Shown here: positions 32,531-41,141 of the stretch, piece after piece
Numbering within the stretch: the first letter of the stretch is position 1
Layout: every line of letters starts with the position of its first letter
Source of the DNA: Candidatus Omnitrophota bacterium
GTDB lineage: Bacteria; Omnitrophota; Gorgyraeia; Gygaellales; Profunditerraquicolaceae
Direction: 5' to 3'
NCBI GenBank assembly: GCA_026387405.1
Contig: JAPLLV010000022.1
Coordinates: 1 to 45,252, forward strand
Length of the DNA: 45,252 bases
Position numbers and translations under genes: made by a program
Notes under the pieces: generated by a model
What the model was told of the DNA's origin: nothing
Database searches by the model: none
The model's input: only the letters and a program-made list of their open reading frames with translations

Positions 32531-34357
32531 ATGTCCCCACAACCCATGGAAGAAATCCTCTTTAATTCCGCATCAAAAGACAAATGGCAGAGTTTAGGCG
32601 TACAGAGAAGGGCGGGCGTCCTGGCTCCGCTATCTTGCGTTTATTCTAAAGATTCTCTTGGCATCGGAGACCTGCTAACCTTGCGCTTGGTCGTTGATTG
32701 GGCAAAGAGCACTGAACAATCTATCGTGCAACTTTTACCCATGAACGAGATGGGTTATACTAATTGCCCTTATGATGCGGTAAGTTCCTTCGCCCTGGAG
32801 CCGGCATACCTATCGCTGGAAGCTTTTAAATCGGCGCAAACAAAAGAATTCAAGGTCAAGATCGAAGATACGAAAAGGGCTTTTCCTTGCGCAAGACCGT
32901 ATCTTGATTATAGGATTAAAGAGGCGAAGGGCGCGCTCTTGAAGGAAATATTCCTGAAAGAAAAGAACCGTCATGACGCGCAACTGTCGCATTTTCAGGA
33001 AGATAACCTTTATTGGCTTAAGGATTTCGCGCTTTACAAGGTTTTAAAAAGACAATTCTCAGGCCGGCCGTGGTACGACTGGGAAGAGCCTTACCGGTTT
33101 CGCGACAAAGGCGCGCTTCTAGATTTTCAAAAAGAGCATGAAGATGAGATCGCCTTTACCATATGGATGCAATGGCAGATCTTTCGCCAATTTAAGCAGT
33201 CGAAAGCCTACGCAAACTCCCGGAGAGTGCTGATAAAAGGGGATCTGCCGATCCTTGTTTCCCGTGATAGCGCGGATGTGTGGCAGCACCCGGAATTCTT
33301 TAAGTTGGAATTCGCCTCCGGAGCTCCGCCTGATATGTATTGCGCCAGGGGGCAGCGCTGGGGCATGCCGCCTTATAACTGGGAGAAGATCGCAGGGGAT
33401 GGCTATATTTATCTTAAAGAAAGGTTAAGGTACGCCGAGAATTTCTATGATATCTTGCGCATCGATCACGTGGTGGGTTTATTCCGCATCTGGACTATTC
33501 CCTATAACGAGCCTTTGGAGAACCAGGGTCTAAACGGATTTTTTGACCCGCGCGATGAGAATAAGTGGAAGGAGCACGGTAAAAATATATTATCCCTGGT
33601 CCTGGATAATACCAGGATGCTTTTGTGCGCCGAGGATTTAGGCGTGATCCCTAAGACCTGCACTGAGTCGCTGACAGAACTGGGAATACCCGGCAATGAC
33701 GTGCAGCGCTGGGCCAAGGATTGGAAAACGAAACACGATTTTCTGGAACCCAAGGAGTATCGCGCCATTTCAGCGGCGATGTTATCTACTCACGATACTA
33801 CAAATTGGCTGGCCTGGTGGGAGAATGAGGCAGGGACCGTGGACGAAGCGCTTTTTATCAGAAAGTGCGCAGGAAGAGCGGATTATAATAACATCAAGGA
33901 TAAGTTGTTTGATATGAGCCTCTCCCGGCATGGCAGGCTGCGCTGGTTGAGCAGCGTTGATTCTGTTGATAAGCTGGTGGGGGTTCTGGGAAGAAAAGGC
34001 AGCGAGCTTATGGATTTTGTCGAGATGTATCAAAATTCTTACCGGGAAAAAGAAAAGCTCTGGAAGAAGATGGGCCTGGCCGGCCCGATGCGCGAAAAGG
34101 GCGACGCGGAGATACTTGCCGCCGCGTTAAGGATAGTTATGAATTCCAAATCAATATTTTCTATACAGCTGATCACCGATTATTTGGGTTTAACCGATAT
34201 ATTAAAGGGCGATCCTTACCAATATAGGATCAATACCCCCGGCACTACCAGCGACAAGAACTGGTCACTCATCATGCCGATTCCGCTGGAAGACTTATTG
34301 CAGCATCCGGTGAACAGCCAGATCCGCCAGATGGTCATTGATTCCGGCAGGGCCTAA
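32531..34357 (+). CDS. malQ: 4-alpha-glucanotransferase
   Basis: The 608-residue GH77 protein has GVLAPLSCVYSKDSLGIGDL near the N terminus, LPMNEMGYTNCPYDAVSSFAL, ILRIDHVVGLFRIW with the nucleophile Asp, LLCAEDLGVIP with the acid/base Glu, and LSTHDTTNWLAWW with the third Asp. It transfers alpha-1,4-glucan chains between maltooligosaccharides. The start ATG has no Shine-Dalgarno site; an ATG five codons in is also possible. It stands after a palindromic repeat, likely as a separate unit. Confidence 0.93.
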   Translation: MSPQPMEEILFNSASKDKWQSLGVQRRAGVLAPLSCVYSKDSLGIGDLLTLRLVVDWAKSTEQSIVQLLPMNEMGYTNCPYDAVSSFALEPAYLSLEAFKSAQTKEFKVKIEDTKRAFPCARPYLDYRIKEAKGALLKEIFLKEKNRHDAQLSHFQEDNLYWLKDFALYKVLKRQFSGRPWYDWEEPYRFRDKGALLDFQKEHEDEIAFTIWMQWQIFRQFKQSKAYANSRRVLIKGDLPILVSRDSADVWQHPEFFKLEFASGAPPDMYCARGQRWGMPPYNWEKIAGDGYIYLKERLRYAENFYDILRIDHVVGLFRIWTIPYNEPLENQGLNGFFDPRDENKWKEHGKNILSLVLDNTRMLLCAEDLGVIPKTCTESLTELGIPGNDVQRWAKDWKTKHDFLEPKEYRAISAAMLSTHDTTNWLAWWENEAGTVDEALFIRKCAGRADYNNIKDKLFDMSLSRHGRLRWLSSVDSVDKLVGVLGRKGSELMDFVEMYQNSYREKEKLWKKMGLAGPMREKGDAEILAAALRIVMNSKSIFSIQLITDYLGLTDILKGDPYQYRINTPGTTSDKNWSLIMPIPLEDLLQHPVNSQIRQMVIDSGRA

Positions 34358-34396
34358 AGGGGGATCTCCGAATATTTCAATCTTGGGAGGATACAA

Positions 34397-34726
34397 ATGG
34401 ATACAAAAAAATGGCCGGTTTTTGCGCAGGTCTTGATCGCTTTGGGTTGCATCGGTTCGTTGATATCTGTCGTGGGAGGATTTGCGCAATCTAATATTAT
34501 GGTGATAATATTTGGCCTGGCAGGGCTGGCCATCTATTGGAATGTTTATAGGTTTAAAAAATGGGCTTTAATAGGACTGAACATCCTTTTGTCCCTCAAC
34601 ATGGCTCTTAGCCTGATCGCCATTTTTTCTCAAAGAGGCATAGTCCCGGTATTTATTATTAGCCTGTGCCTGCCGATATTGCTGCTTTTTTATTTTAATT
34701 CCAGTTCTATAAGACAATTATTTTAA
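34397..34726 (+). CDS. Small membrane protein of unknown function
   Basis: This 109-residue protein is not recognised. It has about three to four hydrophobic helices with short linkers, and a GGGAGG site precedes the ATG. Codon use is like its neighbours. Its last codon lies at the edge of the 34.73-34.84 kb inverted repeat. It could be in the DoxX-like or four-helix small-membrane class; no motif supports a choice. Confidence 0.6.
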   Translation: MDTKKWPVFAQVLIALGCIGSLISVVGGFAQSNIMVIIFGLAGLAIYWNVYRFKKWALIGLNILLSLNMALSLIAIFSQRGIVPVFIISLCLPILLLFYFNSSSIRQLF

Positions 34727-34836
34727 GACCGTTTCTAAATAACCCTATGGGAGAGAATAAGTTCTGATAGAAGTGTCCCCTGGGGACAGTTCTAGCGTAA
34801 CTCCTTGGTATTAAAGAAGTAAAATAGAAACGGTCT
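34726..34836. repeat. Inverted-repeat element with AGACCGTTTCTA ends
   Basis: AGACCGTTTCTA (34726-34737) and TAGAAACGGTCT (34825-34836) are perfect complements. Inside, TGTCCCC-T-GGGGACA makes a hairpin like the 11.43 kb repeat core. The left arm touches the stop codon of the preceding gene. Confidence 0.7.
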
Positions 34837-34851
34837 AAAACATAGGACAAA

Positions 34852-35571
34852 ATGTCGGTTCTGCAAGGCCATGAATTCTATATTTCTAAAAGAGTCGGTA
34901 AGGCGATCATGGACTACCAGATGCTTGCCGATGGCGACAAGGTCCTGGTTGCAGTTTCCGGCGGCAAGGATAGTCTGACGTTGCTACGGGTTCTGGATGA
35001 CCGCCGCAGTTTTGTACCCATCAAATACGAGATCCTGGCAGTGCATGTCGATATGGGTTATCCCTGCCAGCACCCCAAGATTTTAGCCGAGTATTTTAAG
35101 AAGAATAAAATAAATTACCACATAGAAAAGATTGACATCCTTAAGGGAAAGACCCGCGAGGATATCTCCTGTTTCTGGTGTTCTTGGAATAGGAGAAAGG
35201 CCCTGTTTGAAGTCGCTGACCGTTTTGGCTGCACCAAGGTTGCCCTGGGACACCATCACGATGATATCGTGGAGACCATGCTTTTAAACCTGTTCTTTCA
35301 CGGCGAAATATCCGCTATGGCGCCAAAACAGCTTTTATTCGGCGGTAAAATAGTGATCATCCGGCCCCTGGCTTATACCGAAGAAGATATGATCGTGCGT
35401 TTTGTCAAAGAGGCGGATTTTCCGCACCACAAGTGCGTGTGTCCGAATTCCATCACCTCCCGCCGCACCAAGATGACCGAGATACTCAAAGACCTGGAGA
35501 AGTCCTGTCCCGAGGTAAAGAAGAATATCTTCCGCAGCCTGCAGAGGATAAAAAAAGATTATTTGCTTTAA
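34852..35571 (+). CDS. TtcA-like PP-loop ATPase (tRNA thiolation family)
   Basis: The 239-residue protein has the PP-loop VAVSGGKDSLTLLRVL at residues 32-47, the central motif CFWCSWNRRKALFEVA (two Cys), ALGHHHDDIVETMLLNLF, and HHKCVCPNSITS. This is the TtcA/TtuA pattern: adenylation of a tRNA base with Fe-S-assisted sulphur transfer, probably 2-thiocytidine in tRNA position 32. CxxC and CxC cysteines could hold the cluster. The substrate is inferred. The start ATG lacks a clear ribosome-binding site. Confidence 0.82.
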   Translation: MSVLQGHEFYISKRVGKAIMDYQMLADGDKVLVAVSGGKDSLTLLRVLDDRRSFVPIKYEILAVHVDMGYPCQHPKILAEYFKKNKINYHIEKIDILKGKTREDISCFWCSWNRRKALFEVADRFGCTKVALGHHHDDIVETMLLNLFFHGEISAMAPKQLLFGGKIVIIRPLAYTEEDMIVRFVKEADFPHHKCVCPNSITSRRTKMTEILKDLEKSCPEVKKNIFRSLQRIKKDYLL

Positions 35572-35586
35572 GAAGCCGGAGGGGAG

Positions 35587-35595
35587 TGATATAAT
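35587..35595 (+). promoter_or_regulatory. Extended -10 promoter for rmuC, leaderless arrangement
   Basis: TGA-TATAAT (TG at 35587, TATAAT at 35590-35595) is a perfect extended -10 box. The predicted start, seven bases after it, is the A of the rmuC ATG at 35602. No good -35 box is at 17 bases; TTGCTT is too far. Confidence 0.55.
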
Positions 35596-35601
35596 AAACC
35601 T

Positions 35602-36537
35602 ATGTTCTGGTTAATAGGATTACTGTTTTTGGTTTTATCGCTGGTCATCATCGTCATCGTGCTGAAGATTTCCTCACAGGTGAATGAGCGCCTGAACCAG
35701 ATGACCCAGGCCATCCAGGAGGCCAATAAAGTCATCGGACAAAATTTAGGCAATACCACCGCTATATTCGGCAACGTCCAGGAGAAGCTGGGGAAGCTGG
35801 AGGAGACCAACCGCCAGATCTACGAGATCAGTAAAGATATAACCAGCCTGCAGGATCTTTTACGCGCCCCCAAATTCAGGGGCGTAATGGGGGAAACGCT
35901 CCTTGAGAACCTGCTTTCGCAGATCTTACCGGCTAAGCATTACCAGGTACAATACCGCTTTAAAAACCAGGATGCCGTGGACGCGGTGATCCGCCTGGGT
36001 GAGCGCCTGGTCCCGGTGGACGCAAAGTTCAGTTTAGAAAATTTCCAGAAGCTGCAGGGCACGGAGAATGAACAGGAAAAGAACGCCTTTCGCAAGAAGT
36101 TCAATCAGGACATAAAATACCGCGTTGACGAGATCGCCTCCAAGTATATCCTGCCCCAGGAAAATACCTATGATTTCGCGCTGATGTACATCCCGGCGGA
36201 GAATATCTACTACGAGGTGGTGATCAAAGAAGACCTCTTGGGTTATTGTTTATCTAGGAAGGTCATCCCAGTCTCCCCGAATACCTTTTATGCCTATCTG
36301 CAGGTGATCTGTTTGGGGCTTAAAGGACTGAAGGTAGAGGAGAACGCCAAAGAGATACTGAAGAACCTGGGTATGCTTTCAGTAGAGATCAATAAATTCA
36401 GAGAAGATTTTTCTCTTCTTGGCGGGCACCTGGCCAATGCCAACCGCAAGTATGAAGACGGCCAGCGCAAGCTGGATAAATTCTCCGATAAACTCTCCAA
36501 TATCCAGGATTCTAAACAGATAGAAGAAAAGGCGTAA
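35602..36537 (+). CDS. rmuC: DNA recombination protein RmuC family
   Basis: The 311-residue protein has one N-terminal membrane helix (LIGLLFLVLSLVIIVIVL), a coiled-coil (QVNERLNQMTQAIQEAN), then the RmuC domain with RGVMGETLLENLLSQILP, VPVDAKFSLENFQKL, and LMYIPAENIYYEVV. The family is a predicted nuclease that limits recombination at inverted repeats. It is shorter than E. coli RmuC (475) because the coiled coil is short. This job is of interest given the many palindromes in this genome. Confidence 0.9.
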   Translation: MFWLIGLLFLVLSLVIIVIVLKISSQVNERLNQMTQAIQEANKVIGQNLGNTTAIFGNVQEKLGKLEETNRQIYEISKDITSLQDLLRAPKFRGVMGETLLENLLSQILPAKHYQVQYRFKNQDAVDAVIRLGERLVPVDAKFSLENFQKLQGTENEQEKNAFRKKFNQDIKYRVDEIASKYILPQENTYDFALMYIPAENIYYEVVIKEDLLGYCLSRKVIPVSPNTFYAYLQVICLGLKGLKVEENAKEILKNLGMLSVEINKFREDFSLLGGHLANANRKYEDGQRKLDKFSDKLSNIQDSKQIEEKA

Positions 36538-36539
36538 GC

Positions 36540-37247
36540 ATGATTTTTAGTTACCCGGGGTTAGTCTGCGCCACGAGCGGGAAACCTTATAATATGTCGC
36601 TCACCCTTGGCCAGACCCAAGGCGCCCTTCTTAACCGCAAGGTTTTTTTGGATGGGCTTGGCATTGAGTACAGGGATCTGGTCTGCGCCAAGCAGGTGCA
36701 CGGGGACTGCATTAGATGGGCCGGCGAACCCGATAAAGGTAAGGGCGCCCTGGAGCACGATACCGCCTTGGATGATACAGACGCGCTCCTCACAGATAAA
36801 CGTAATCTGCCGCTGGCCATATTCACGGCGGACTGCCTGCCTATTTTCTTATTTGACCCTCAAAGGCCCGCAGTGGGCCTGGTGCATGCCGGCAGGCGCG
36901 GCACCGAACAGGAGATCACCCCCAAGGCCATCCGCCTCATGCAAGATAAATTCAACTCGCGGCCCGGGGAATTATTCGTCGGCTTTGGGCCGGCGATAAG
37001 GGATTGTTGTTATGAGGTAGGCGTAGATTTGAAAGATAATTTTAATTATGGCCTGAAGATGAAAGATAGCCGCTATTATTTAGATATCATCCTGATAAAC
37101 AAAAAGCAGGTCTTGGAATCAGGCGTAAAACCCAACCATATTTCGGATTGCGGAATCTGCACCTCCTGTCGCCAGGATGAATTTTTCTCGTATCGCCGCC
37201 ACGGCGCTGCTTGCGGCAGGATGATTTCCGTGATAATGTTAAGATAA
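36540..37247 (+). CDS. pgeF: Peptidoglycan editing factor PgeF (polyphenol oxidase/laccase-domain family)
   Basis: The 235-residue protein has AKQVHGD, FTADCLPIFLFDP, VGLVHAGRRGTEQEITPKAI and GPAIRDCCYEVG, the Cys-His metal-binding pattern of the YfiH/PgeF family. PgeF removes miswired L-Ser from peptidoglycan precursors. Two bases separate it from rmuC and three from the next gene, so it is in one operon. Confidence 0.9.
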   Translation: MIFSYPGLVCATSGKPYNMSLTLGQTQGALLNRKVFLDGLGIEYRDLVCAKQVHGDCIRWAGEPDKGKGALEHDTALDDTDALLTDKRNLPLAIFTADCLPIFLFDPQRPAVGLVHAGRRGTEQEITPKAIRLMQDKFNSRPGELFVGFGPAIRDCCYEVGVDLKDNFNYGLKMKDSRYYLDIILINKKQVLESGVKPNHISDCGICTSCRQDEFFSYRRHGAACGRMISVIMLR

Positions 37248-37250
37248 TCA

Positions 37251-37496
37251 ATGCTGCGTTATTCCCTGGAATTTATTTTGAGCACCAACGAAACTACGCC
37301 GGATGTCATCAAAGAATCTCTTTTGGAATTCGGAGAAAACTTGGAAGTGTTCTCCGTACCCCAGAATGATGCCGAGCGGGCGAGGCATTTTAAGGTCCAG
37401 ATCCTCACTGAAGACCCCACGGCCGTCTTTGATATATGCGCGCAGTTCGGAAGGCTTAAATCAATAAGGATAGATGAACAAGGCACCCCGCGCTAA
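37251..37496 (+). CDS. Hypothetical small protein following pgeF
   Basis: This 81-residue protein is not recognised. Its alternating strand and helix pattern (YSLEFILST, TPDVIKESLLEFG, LEVFSVPQ, HFKVQILTEDPTAVFDICAQFG, LKSIRIDEQ) looks like a ferredoxin-like or ACT-type fold. The ATG is three bases after the pgeF stop. Function is unknown. Confidence 0.65.
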   Translation: MLRYSLEFILSTNETTPDVIKESLLEFGENLEVFSVPQNDAERARHFKVQILTEDPTAVFDICAQFGRLKSIRIDEQGTPR

Positions 37497-37497
37497 T

Positions 37498-37566
37498 AGG
37501 GCGCCTGGCCCAGATTGGAATTGGGCCAGTGTTCGCCTCGCGGCGAAAATTGCGCGGGTACGCCCT
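37498..37566 (+). other. Predicted three-way-junction RNA or repeat before the flavodoxin gene
   Basis: AGGGCG (37498-37503) pairs with CGCCCT (37561-37566). Inside are CTGGCCCA (37505-37512) with TGGGCCAG (37522-37529), and TTCGCC (37532-37537) with GGCGAA (37542-37547). This gives a closed junction of three helices 20 bases before the gene. It could be a regulatory RNA or a palindromic repeat. Confidence 0.5.
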
Positions 37567-37586
37567 TTCTGGGCAGGGAGCTAACT

Positions 37587-38063
37587 ATGGCTAAAGCGCT
37601 GGTAATTTATTATTCAAGAAGCGGCAACACCAAGAAGATGGCGCAATTGATCGGCGAAGGAATTCACAAAGAGGGGGTAGAGGTAGACGTCAAGGCGGTT
37701 AATGAGACTTCGGCAGATGAATTATTAGGATACGGCGCTATTATCATAGGCTCGCCTACATATTACGGCACGATGAGCGCAGAGATCAAGAAGCTCCTCG
37801 ATGAAACGGTAAAGTTCCACGGAAAGCTGGAAGGTAAAATAGGCGGGGCGTTCGCTTCCAGCGCCAACATTGCCGGAGGCAACGAGACTACGATCCTGGA
37901 TATATTGAATGCGATGTTGATCCATGGTATGATCATCCAGGGTGACCCACAGGGCGACCATTACGGGCCGGTGGCCATCGGCGCGCCTGACGCGCGCAGC
38001 ATTAAAGAATGCGCCAGATTTGGCCAGCGTATTGGTGAGTTGATTAAAAGGTTGGCCAGATAA
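37587..38063 (+). CDS. Flavodoxin/WrbA-like family protein
   Basis: The 158-residue product has the FMN phosphate loop YYSRSGNTKKMAQ (residues 7-19) and the isoalloxazine-side loop IIGSPTYYGTMSAEIKKLLDE. It is a soluble electron carrier or NAD(P)H:quinone reductase of the WrbA group. The start is the ATG at 37587; a longer frame upstream runs through the structured region and has no ribosome-binding site. GGGAG lies seven bases upstream of the ATG chosen. Confidence 0.85.
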   Translation: MAKALVIYYSRSGNTKKMAQLIGEGIHKEGVEVDVKAVNETSADELLGYGAIIIGSPTYYGTMSAEIKKLLDETVKFHGKLEGKIGGAFASSANIAGGNETTILDILNAMLIHGMIIQGDPQGDHYGPVAIGAPDARSIKECARFGQRIGELIKRLAR

Positions 38064-38075
38064 CTAAACAGTGTG

Positions 38076-38154
38076 GTCATTGCGAGGGAGCGGAGCGACC
38101 GAAGCAATCTAAACGTGATTGCTTCGTCGGCACTGTGTGCCTCCTCGCAATGAC
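38076..38154. repeat. GTCATTGCGAG-type palindromic repeat, single unit
   Basis: GTCATTGCGAG at the left, CTCGCAATGAC at the right, and inner arms GAAGCAATC and GATTGCTTC. It ends 12 bases before cutA. Confidence 0.92.
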
Positions 38155-38166
38155 GGCGGAGGAAAG

Positions 38167-38478
38167 ATGTATATCGTGATTTTCGTCACTGCCGCAAACA
38201 AAAAAGAGGCAGGCAGGATTGCCAAAAGACTGCTTTCTGCAAAACTCGCTGCATGCGTTAATATTACAGACAAGATAGATTCCTTCTTTCGCTGGCAGGG
38301 AAAAGTCGATCATGCCAGGGAGTCGCTCCTGGTTATAAAATCGAAAAAATCAAAATTTAAGCAAATAGCCAAATTGATCAAATCCCTGCATAGTTACGAG
38401 GTGCCGGAGATTATTGCTTTGCCGATTGTATGCGGCGATAAGGCCTATCTGGAATGGATCAATGAATCTGTCGGGTAA
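38167..38478 (+). CDS. cutA: Divalent-cation tolerance protein CutA
   Basis: The 103-residue protein shows IVIFVTAANKKEAGRIAKRLLSAKLAACVNI, FFRWQGKV, and SLHSYEVPEIIALPI, matching trimeric CutA. It is linked to copper tolerance, and its exact role is unclear. The start is the ATG at 38167 after GGAGGAAAG; a longer frame passes through the repeat. Its 3' end overlaps the next gene by 17 bases. Confidence 0.92.
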   Translation: MYIVIFVTAANKKEAGRIAKRLLSAKLAACVNITDKIDSFFRWQGKVDHARESLLVIKSKKSKFKQIAKLIKSLHSYEVPEIIALPIVCGDKAYLEWINESVG

Positions 38479-39130
38479 CATCATAGATCTTGTAAAAGTA
38501 TTTTTTGCCGGCGTGGCGGTCAGCTTTACCCCTTGCCTGTACCCGCTTATCCCGGTTACCGCTAGTTTCATCGGCGCCAGTTCCAGCGGCTCAAAGGCCA
38601 AGGGCTTCAGTTTGAGCCTGGTATATGTAACAGGTATTGCGCTTACCTATTCCATACTGGGGCTGATGGCTTCTTTGACCGGGATGTTTTTCGGCAGGAT
38701 AAGTTCGCATCCGGCTACCTATATTATCGTAGGTATTATTATCGTTATTTTCGGATTATCCATGTTGAATCTATTTGCCCTCTACTTACCGCATTTTTTC
38801 CGTCCACCGGTAATAAGAAAGAGGGGTTACTTTTCTACTTTTGTCCTGGGATTAAGTTCGGGGCTGGTTGCTTCACCGTGCCTTACCCCGGTGCTGGGAA
38901 CGATCCTATTTTATTTGACCACTAAAACTAATATCGTCTATGGCGCCACTTTATTATTTACCTTTGCCTTTGGTATGGGTACCTTGCTTATAGTCGTAGG
39001 CACTTTTAGTTCTATAATTGTTAACCTGCCGAAATCCGGTAGATGGCTTGATTATATACAAAAAATCGGCGCTATTGTTTTGATATCGATCGGCTTATAT
39101 TTTGTCTATACGGGTATAAGGAGGATGTAG
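38462..39130 (+). CDS. ccdA: CcdA/DsbD-like thiol-disulfide transmembrane protein
   Basis: The 222-residue protein has six membrane helices and the paired Cys-Pro motifs SFTPCLYPLIPV (helix 1) and VASPCLTPVLGT (helix 4) that pass reducing power across the inner membrane. It likely feeds electrons to the adjacent TlpA-like lipoprotein. The start is ATG 38462 inside cutA. Confidence 0.9.
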   Translation: MNLSGNIIDLVKVFFAGVAVSFTPCLYPLIPVTASFIGASSSGSKAKGFSLSLVYVTGIALTYSILGLMASLTGMFFGRISSHPATYIIVGIIIVIFGLSMLNLFALYLPHFFRPPVIRKRGYFSTFVLGLSSGLVASPCLTPVLGTILFYLTTKTNIVYGATLLFTFAFGMGTLLIVVGTFSSIIVNLPKSGRWLDYIQKIGAIVLISIGLYFVYTGIRRM

Positions 39131-39131
39131 C

Positions 39132-39623
39132 GTGAAAAAATACCTTCAGTCCGTAATCGCCTTGGTGTTTCTTTCGTTTTTAACCGCGGCCTGCGCGCAG
39201 AATAAAGAAGCCGTCTCTAATCAGGGCGAGGTATTGGATTTTACCTTTAGCGACCTCAGCCGGAACACGGTGAGCCTGGCAAGCTTTCGCGATAAGCAGC
39301 CGGTGGTATTGTTCTTCTGGACTACCTGGTGCCCTTTCTGCCGCAAAGAGATACAGGCGCTTAATACCAAATACGATAATTTGAAAAAAGATGGATGGGA
39401 AATACTGGCAGTAGATGCCGGAGAAGATGCGCGTAAGGTTGAGAGCTACCGCAATGCCAACGGAATAAAATTGGATCTGTTTCTGGACCAGGATATGAAG
39501 ATTACCAATGCCCTGGAGGTGCTGGGCGTGCCTACCTATGTCATTATAAATAAAAAGGGCCGTGTCGCGGCCAAGGTAAATTCCTTTTCTCCGGACGAAT
39601 ATAAGTACCTGTTGGCAGAATAA
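39132..39623 (+). CDS. TlpA/ResA-like thioredoxin-fold lipoprotein
   Basis: The 163-residue protein has a lipoprotein signal (VIALVFLSFLTAAC, Cys21 as lipidation site) and a thioredoxin domain with FFWTTWCPFCRKE and the cis-Pro loop VLGVPTYVII. It is anchored outside the inner membrane and reduces disulfides or haem-binding cysteines, paired with CcdA. The start is GTG one base after the ccdA stop. Confidence 0.92.
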   Translation: MKKYLQSVIALVFLSFLTAACAQNKEAVSNQGEVLDFTFSDLSRNTVSLASFRDKQPVVLFFWTTWCPFCRKEIQALNTKYDNLKKDGWEILAVDAGEDARKVESYRNANGIKLDLFLDQDMKITNALEVLGVPTYVIINKKGRVAAKVNSFSPDEYKYLLAE

Positions 39624-39643
39624 ATCAACTCTTGAATTCAAGT

Positions 39644-39759
39644 CGTCATTGCGAGCCCCCCTGCCTGCCGGCAGGCAGGGAAGGGGCGAAGCAATCTAAA
39701 GCGTGATTGCTTCCCGCCACGCTTCGCTCGCGGCTTCGGCTGCGGTCGCTCGCAATGAC
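39644..39759. repeat. GTCATTGCGAG-type palindromic repeat with nested palindrome
   Basis: CGTCATTGCGAG opens and CTCGCAATGAC closes it. A CTGCCTGCCGGCAGGCAG palindrome, the same as at 6934-6953, is inserted near the left end. Confidence 0.9.
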
Positions 39760-39778
39760 TACTAATCCAGACAACACT

Positions 39779-41137
39779 ATGAAAGAAAATCTTTCTCTCC
39801 TGGTAGACTTATACGAGTTTACCATGTCCCAGAGCTATTTTCTGTATAAGAAAAAATCCTGGGCTACATTTGATTTATTCGTCCGCGCCCTTCCGCCAAA
39901 CCGGGCCTATTTAGTCTCTTGCGGACTGGAGGATCTATTAGAGTATATACGCCAGCTGAAATTCACCAAAGACGATATATCCTTTTTAAAGAGCAAAAAG
40001 ATCTTCTCGGATGAATTCCTGCGTTACCTGCGTAATTTCAGGTTCCGGGGCGATATCTGGGCGATCCCTGAAGGAGAGATATTCTTCGCCCAGGAACCGA
40101 TGGTGCGGGTAACCGCGCCTATTATCGAGGCCCAGCTTATTGAAAGCTATTTTTTAAATACGGTTAATTTACAGACGATGATCGCCTCAAAGGCTTCCCG
40201 GGTGGTGAACGCCGGCCGCGGCCGGGACGTCATTGATTTTTCTTTGCGCCGGACGCACGGGGCCTGGGCCGGGATCAAGGTGGCGCGTTGTGCCTATATC
40301 GCAGGCTGCCAGGGGACATCCAATGTCCTGGCCGGAAAATTATACAATATACCTGTCAGCGGCACCATGGCGCATTCCTTTGTCGCGGCATTCAAGAAAG
40401 AGAAGGATAGTTTCTTAAGCTATGTCCGGACCTTTCCCGATAAGTCCATTTTGCTCGTGGATACCTATAATGTAAAAGAAGGGATCAAGAACGCTATTAG
40501 CGTGGGCCTCGAGCTTAAATGTGAAGGCCACCGTCTCCTGGGGATACGCCTGGACAGCGGGGATATCGTTTCATTATCCAAGCTCGCCAGAAAAATGCTT
40601 GACCGGGCAGGTTTGGAATATGTTAAGATTTTGGCCACCGGAAATCTCGATGAGTTCAAGATAGAAAAATTATTGAAAAGAGGAGCATGCGTGGATAGTT
40701 TCGGGGTAGGAACCAATATGGGAGTAAGCACAGACGCCCCGAGCCTGGATGTGATTTATAAGCTGAGTGAAGTTACGGATGGCGCAGGAAGATTTCTGCC
40801 TACGATGAAATTAAGTAAAGCGAAAGCCACTTACCCGGGGAGGAAGCAGGTCATAAGGCAGCAAGATAAAAACGGGAAGTTTATAAAAGACGTATTGGCC
40901 CTGGAAAAGGAAAAAATACCGGGTAGGCCGTTATTGATAAAGGTAGTGGATAAAGGTAATGTTGTTTACAATATCCCTTCTTTGGATAGAATACGATGTT
41001 CGGTTAAGGATAATTTAGCGCGTTTTTCTACCGCGTTGCTCGAGGTATTTCCTAAATATAAATATCCGGTTGTAGTCAGTCCCGGGCTTAAGAAGTTGCA
41101 TTCAGAGTTGTCCCGGCAACTGATGAGGAGACAGTAG
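39779..41137 (+). CDS. pncB: Nicotinate phosphoribosyltransferase
   Basis: The 452-residue protein has LVDLYEFTMSQSYF, DFSLRRTHGAWAGIKVARCAYIAG, SGTMAHSFVAAFKKEKDSF (with the phosphorylatable His), RLDSGD, and GVGTNMGVSTDAPSL. It makes nicotinate mononucleotide for NAD salvage. The ATG at 39779 is preferred; an earlier ATG lies in the repeat. No strong ribosome-binding site is seen. Confidence 0.92.
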   Translation: MKENLSLLVDLYEFTMSQSYFLYKKKSWATFDLFVRALPPNRAYLVSCGLEDLLEYIRQLKFTKDDISFLKSKKIFSDEFLRYLRNFRFRGDIWAIPEGEIFFAQEPMVRVTAPIIEAQLIESYFLNTVNLQTMIASKASRVVNAGRGRDVIDFSLRRTHGAWAGIKVARCAYIAGCQGTSNVLAGKLYNIPVSGTMAHSFVAAFKKEKDSFLSYVRTFPDKSILLVDTYNVKEGIKNAISVGLELKCEGHRLLGIRLDSGDIVSLSKLARKMLDRAGLEYVKILATGNLDEFKIEKLLKRGACVDSFGVGTNMGVSTDAPSLDVIYKLSEVTDGAGRFLPTMKLSKAKATYPGRKQVIRQQDKNGKFIKDVLALEKEKIPGRPLLIKVVDKGNVVYNIPSLDRIRCSVKDNLARFSTALLEVFPKYKYPVVVSPGLKKLHSELSRQLMRRQ

Positions 41138-41141
41138 TAGT

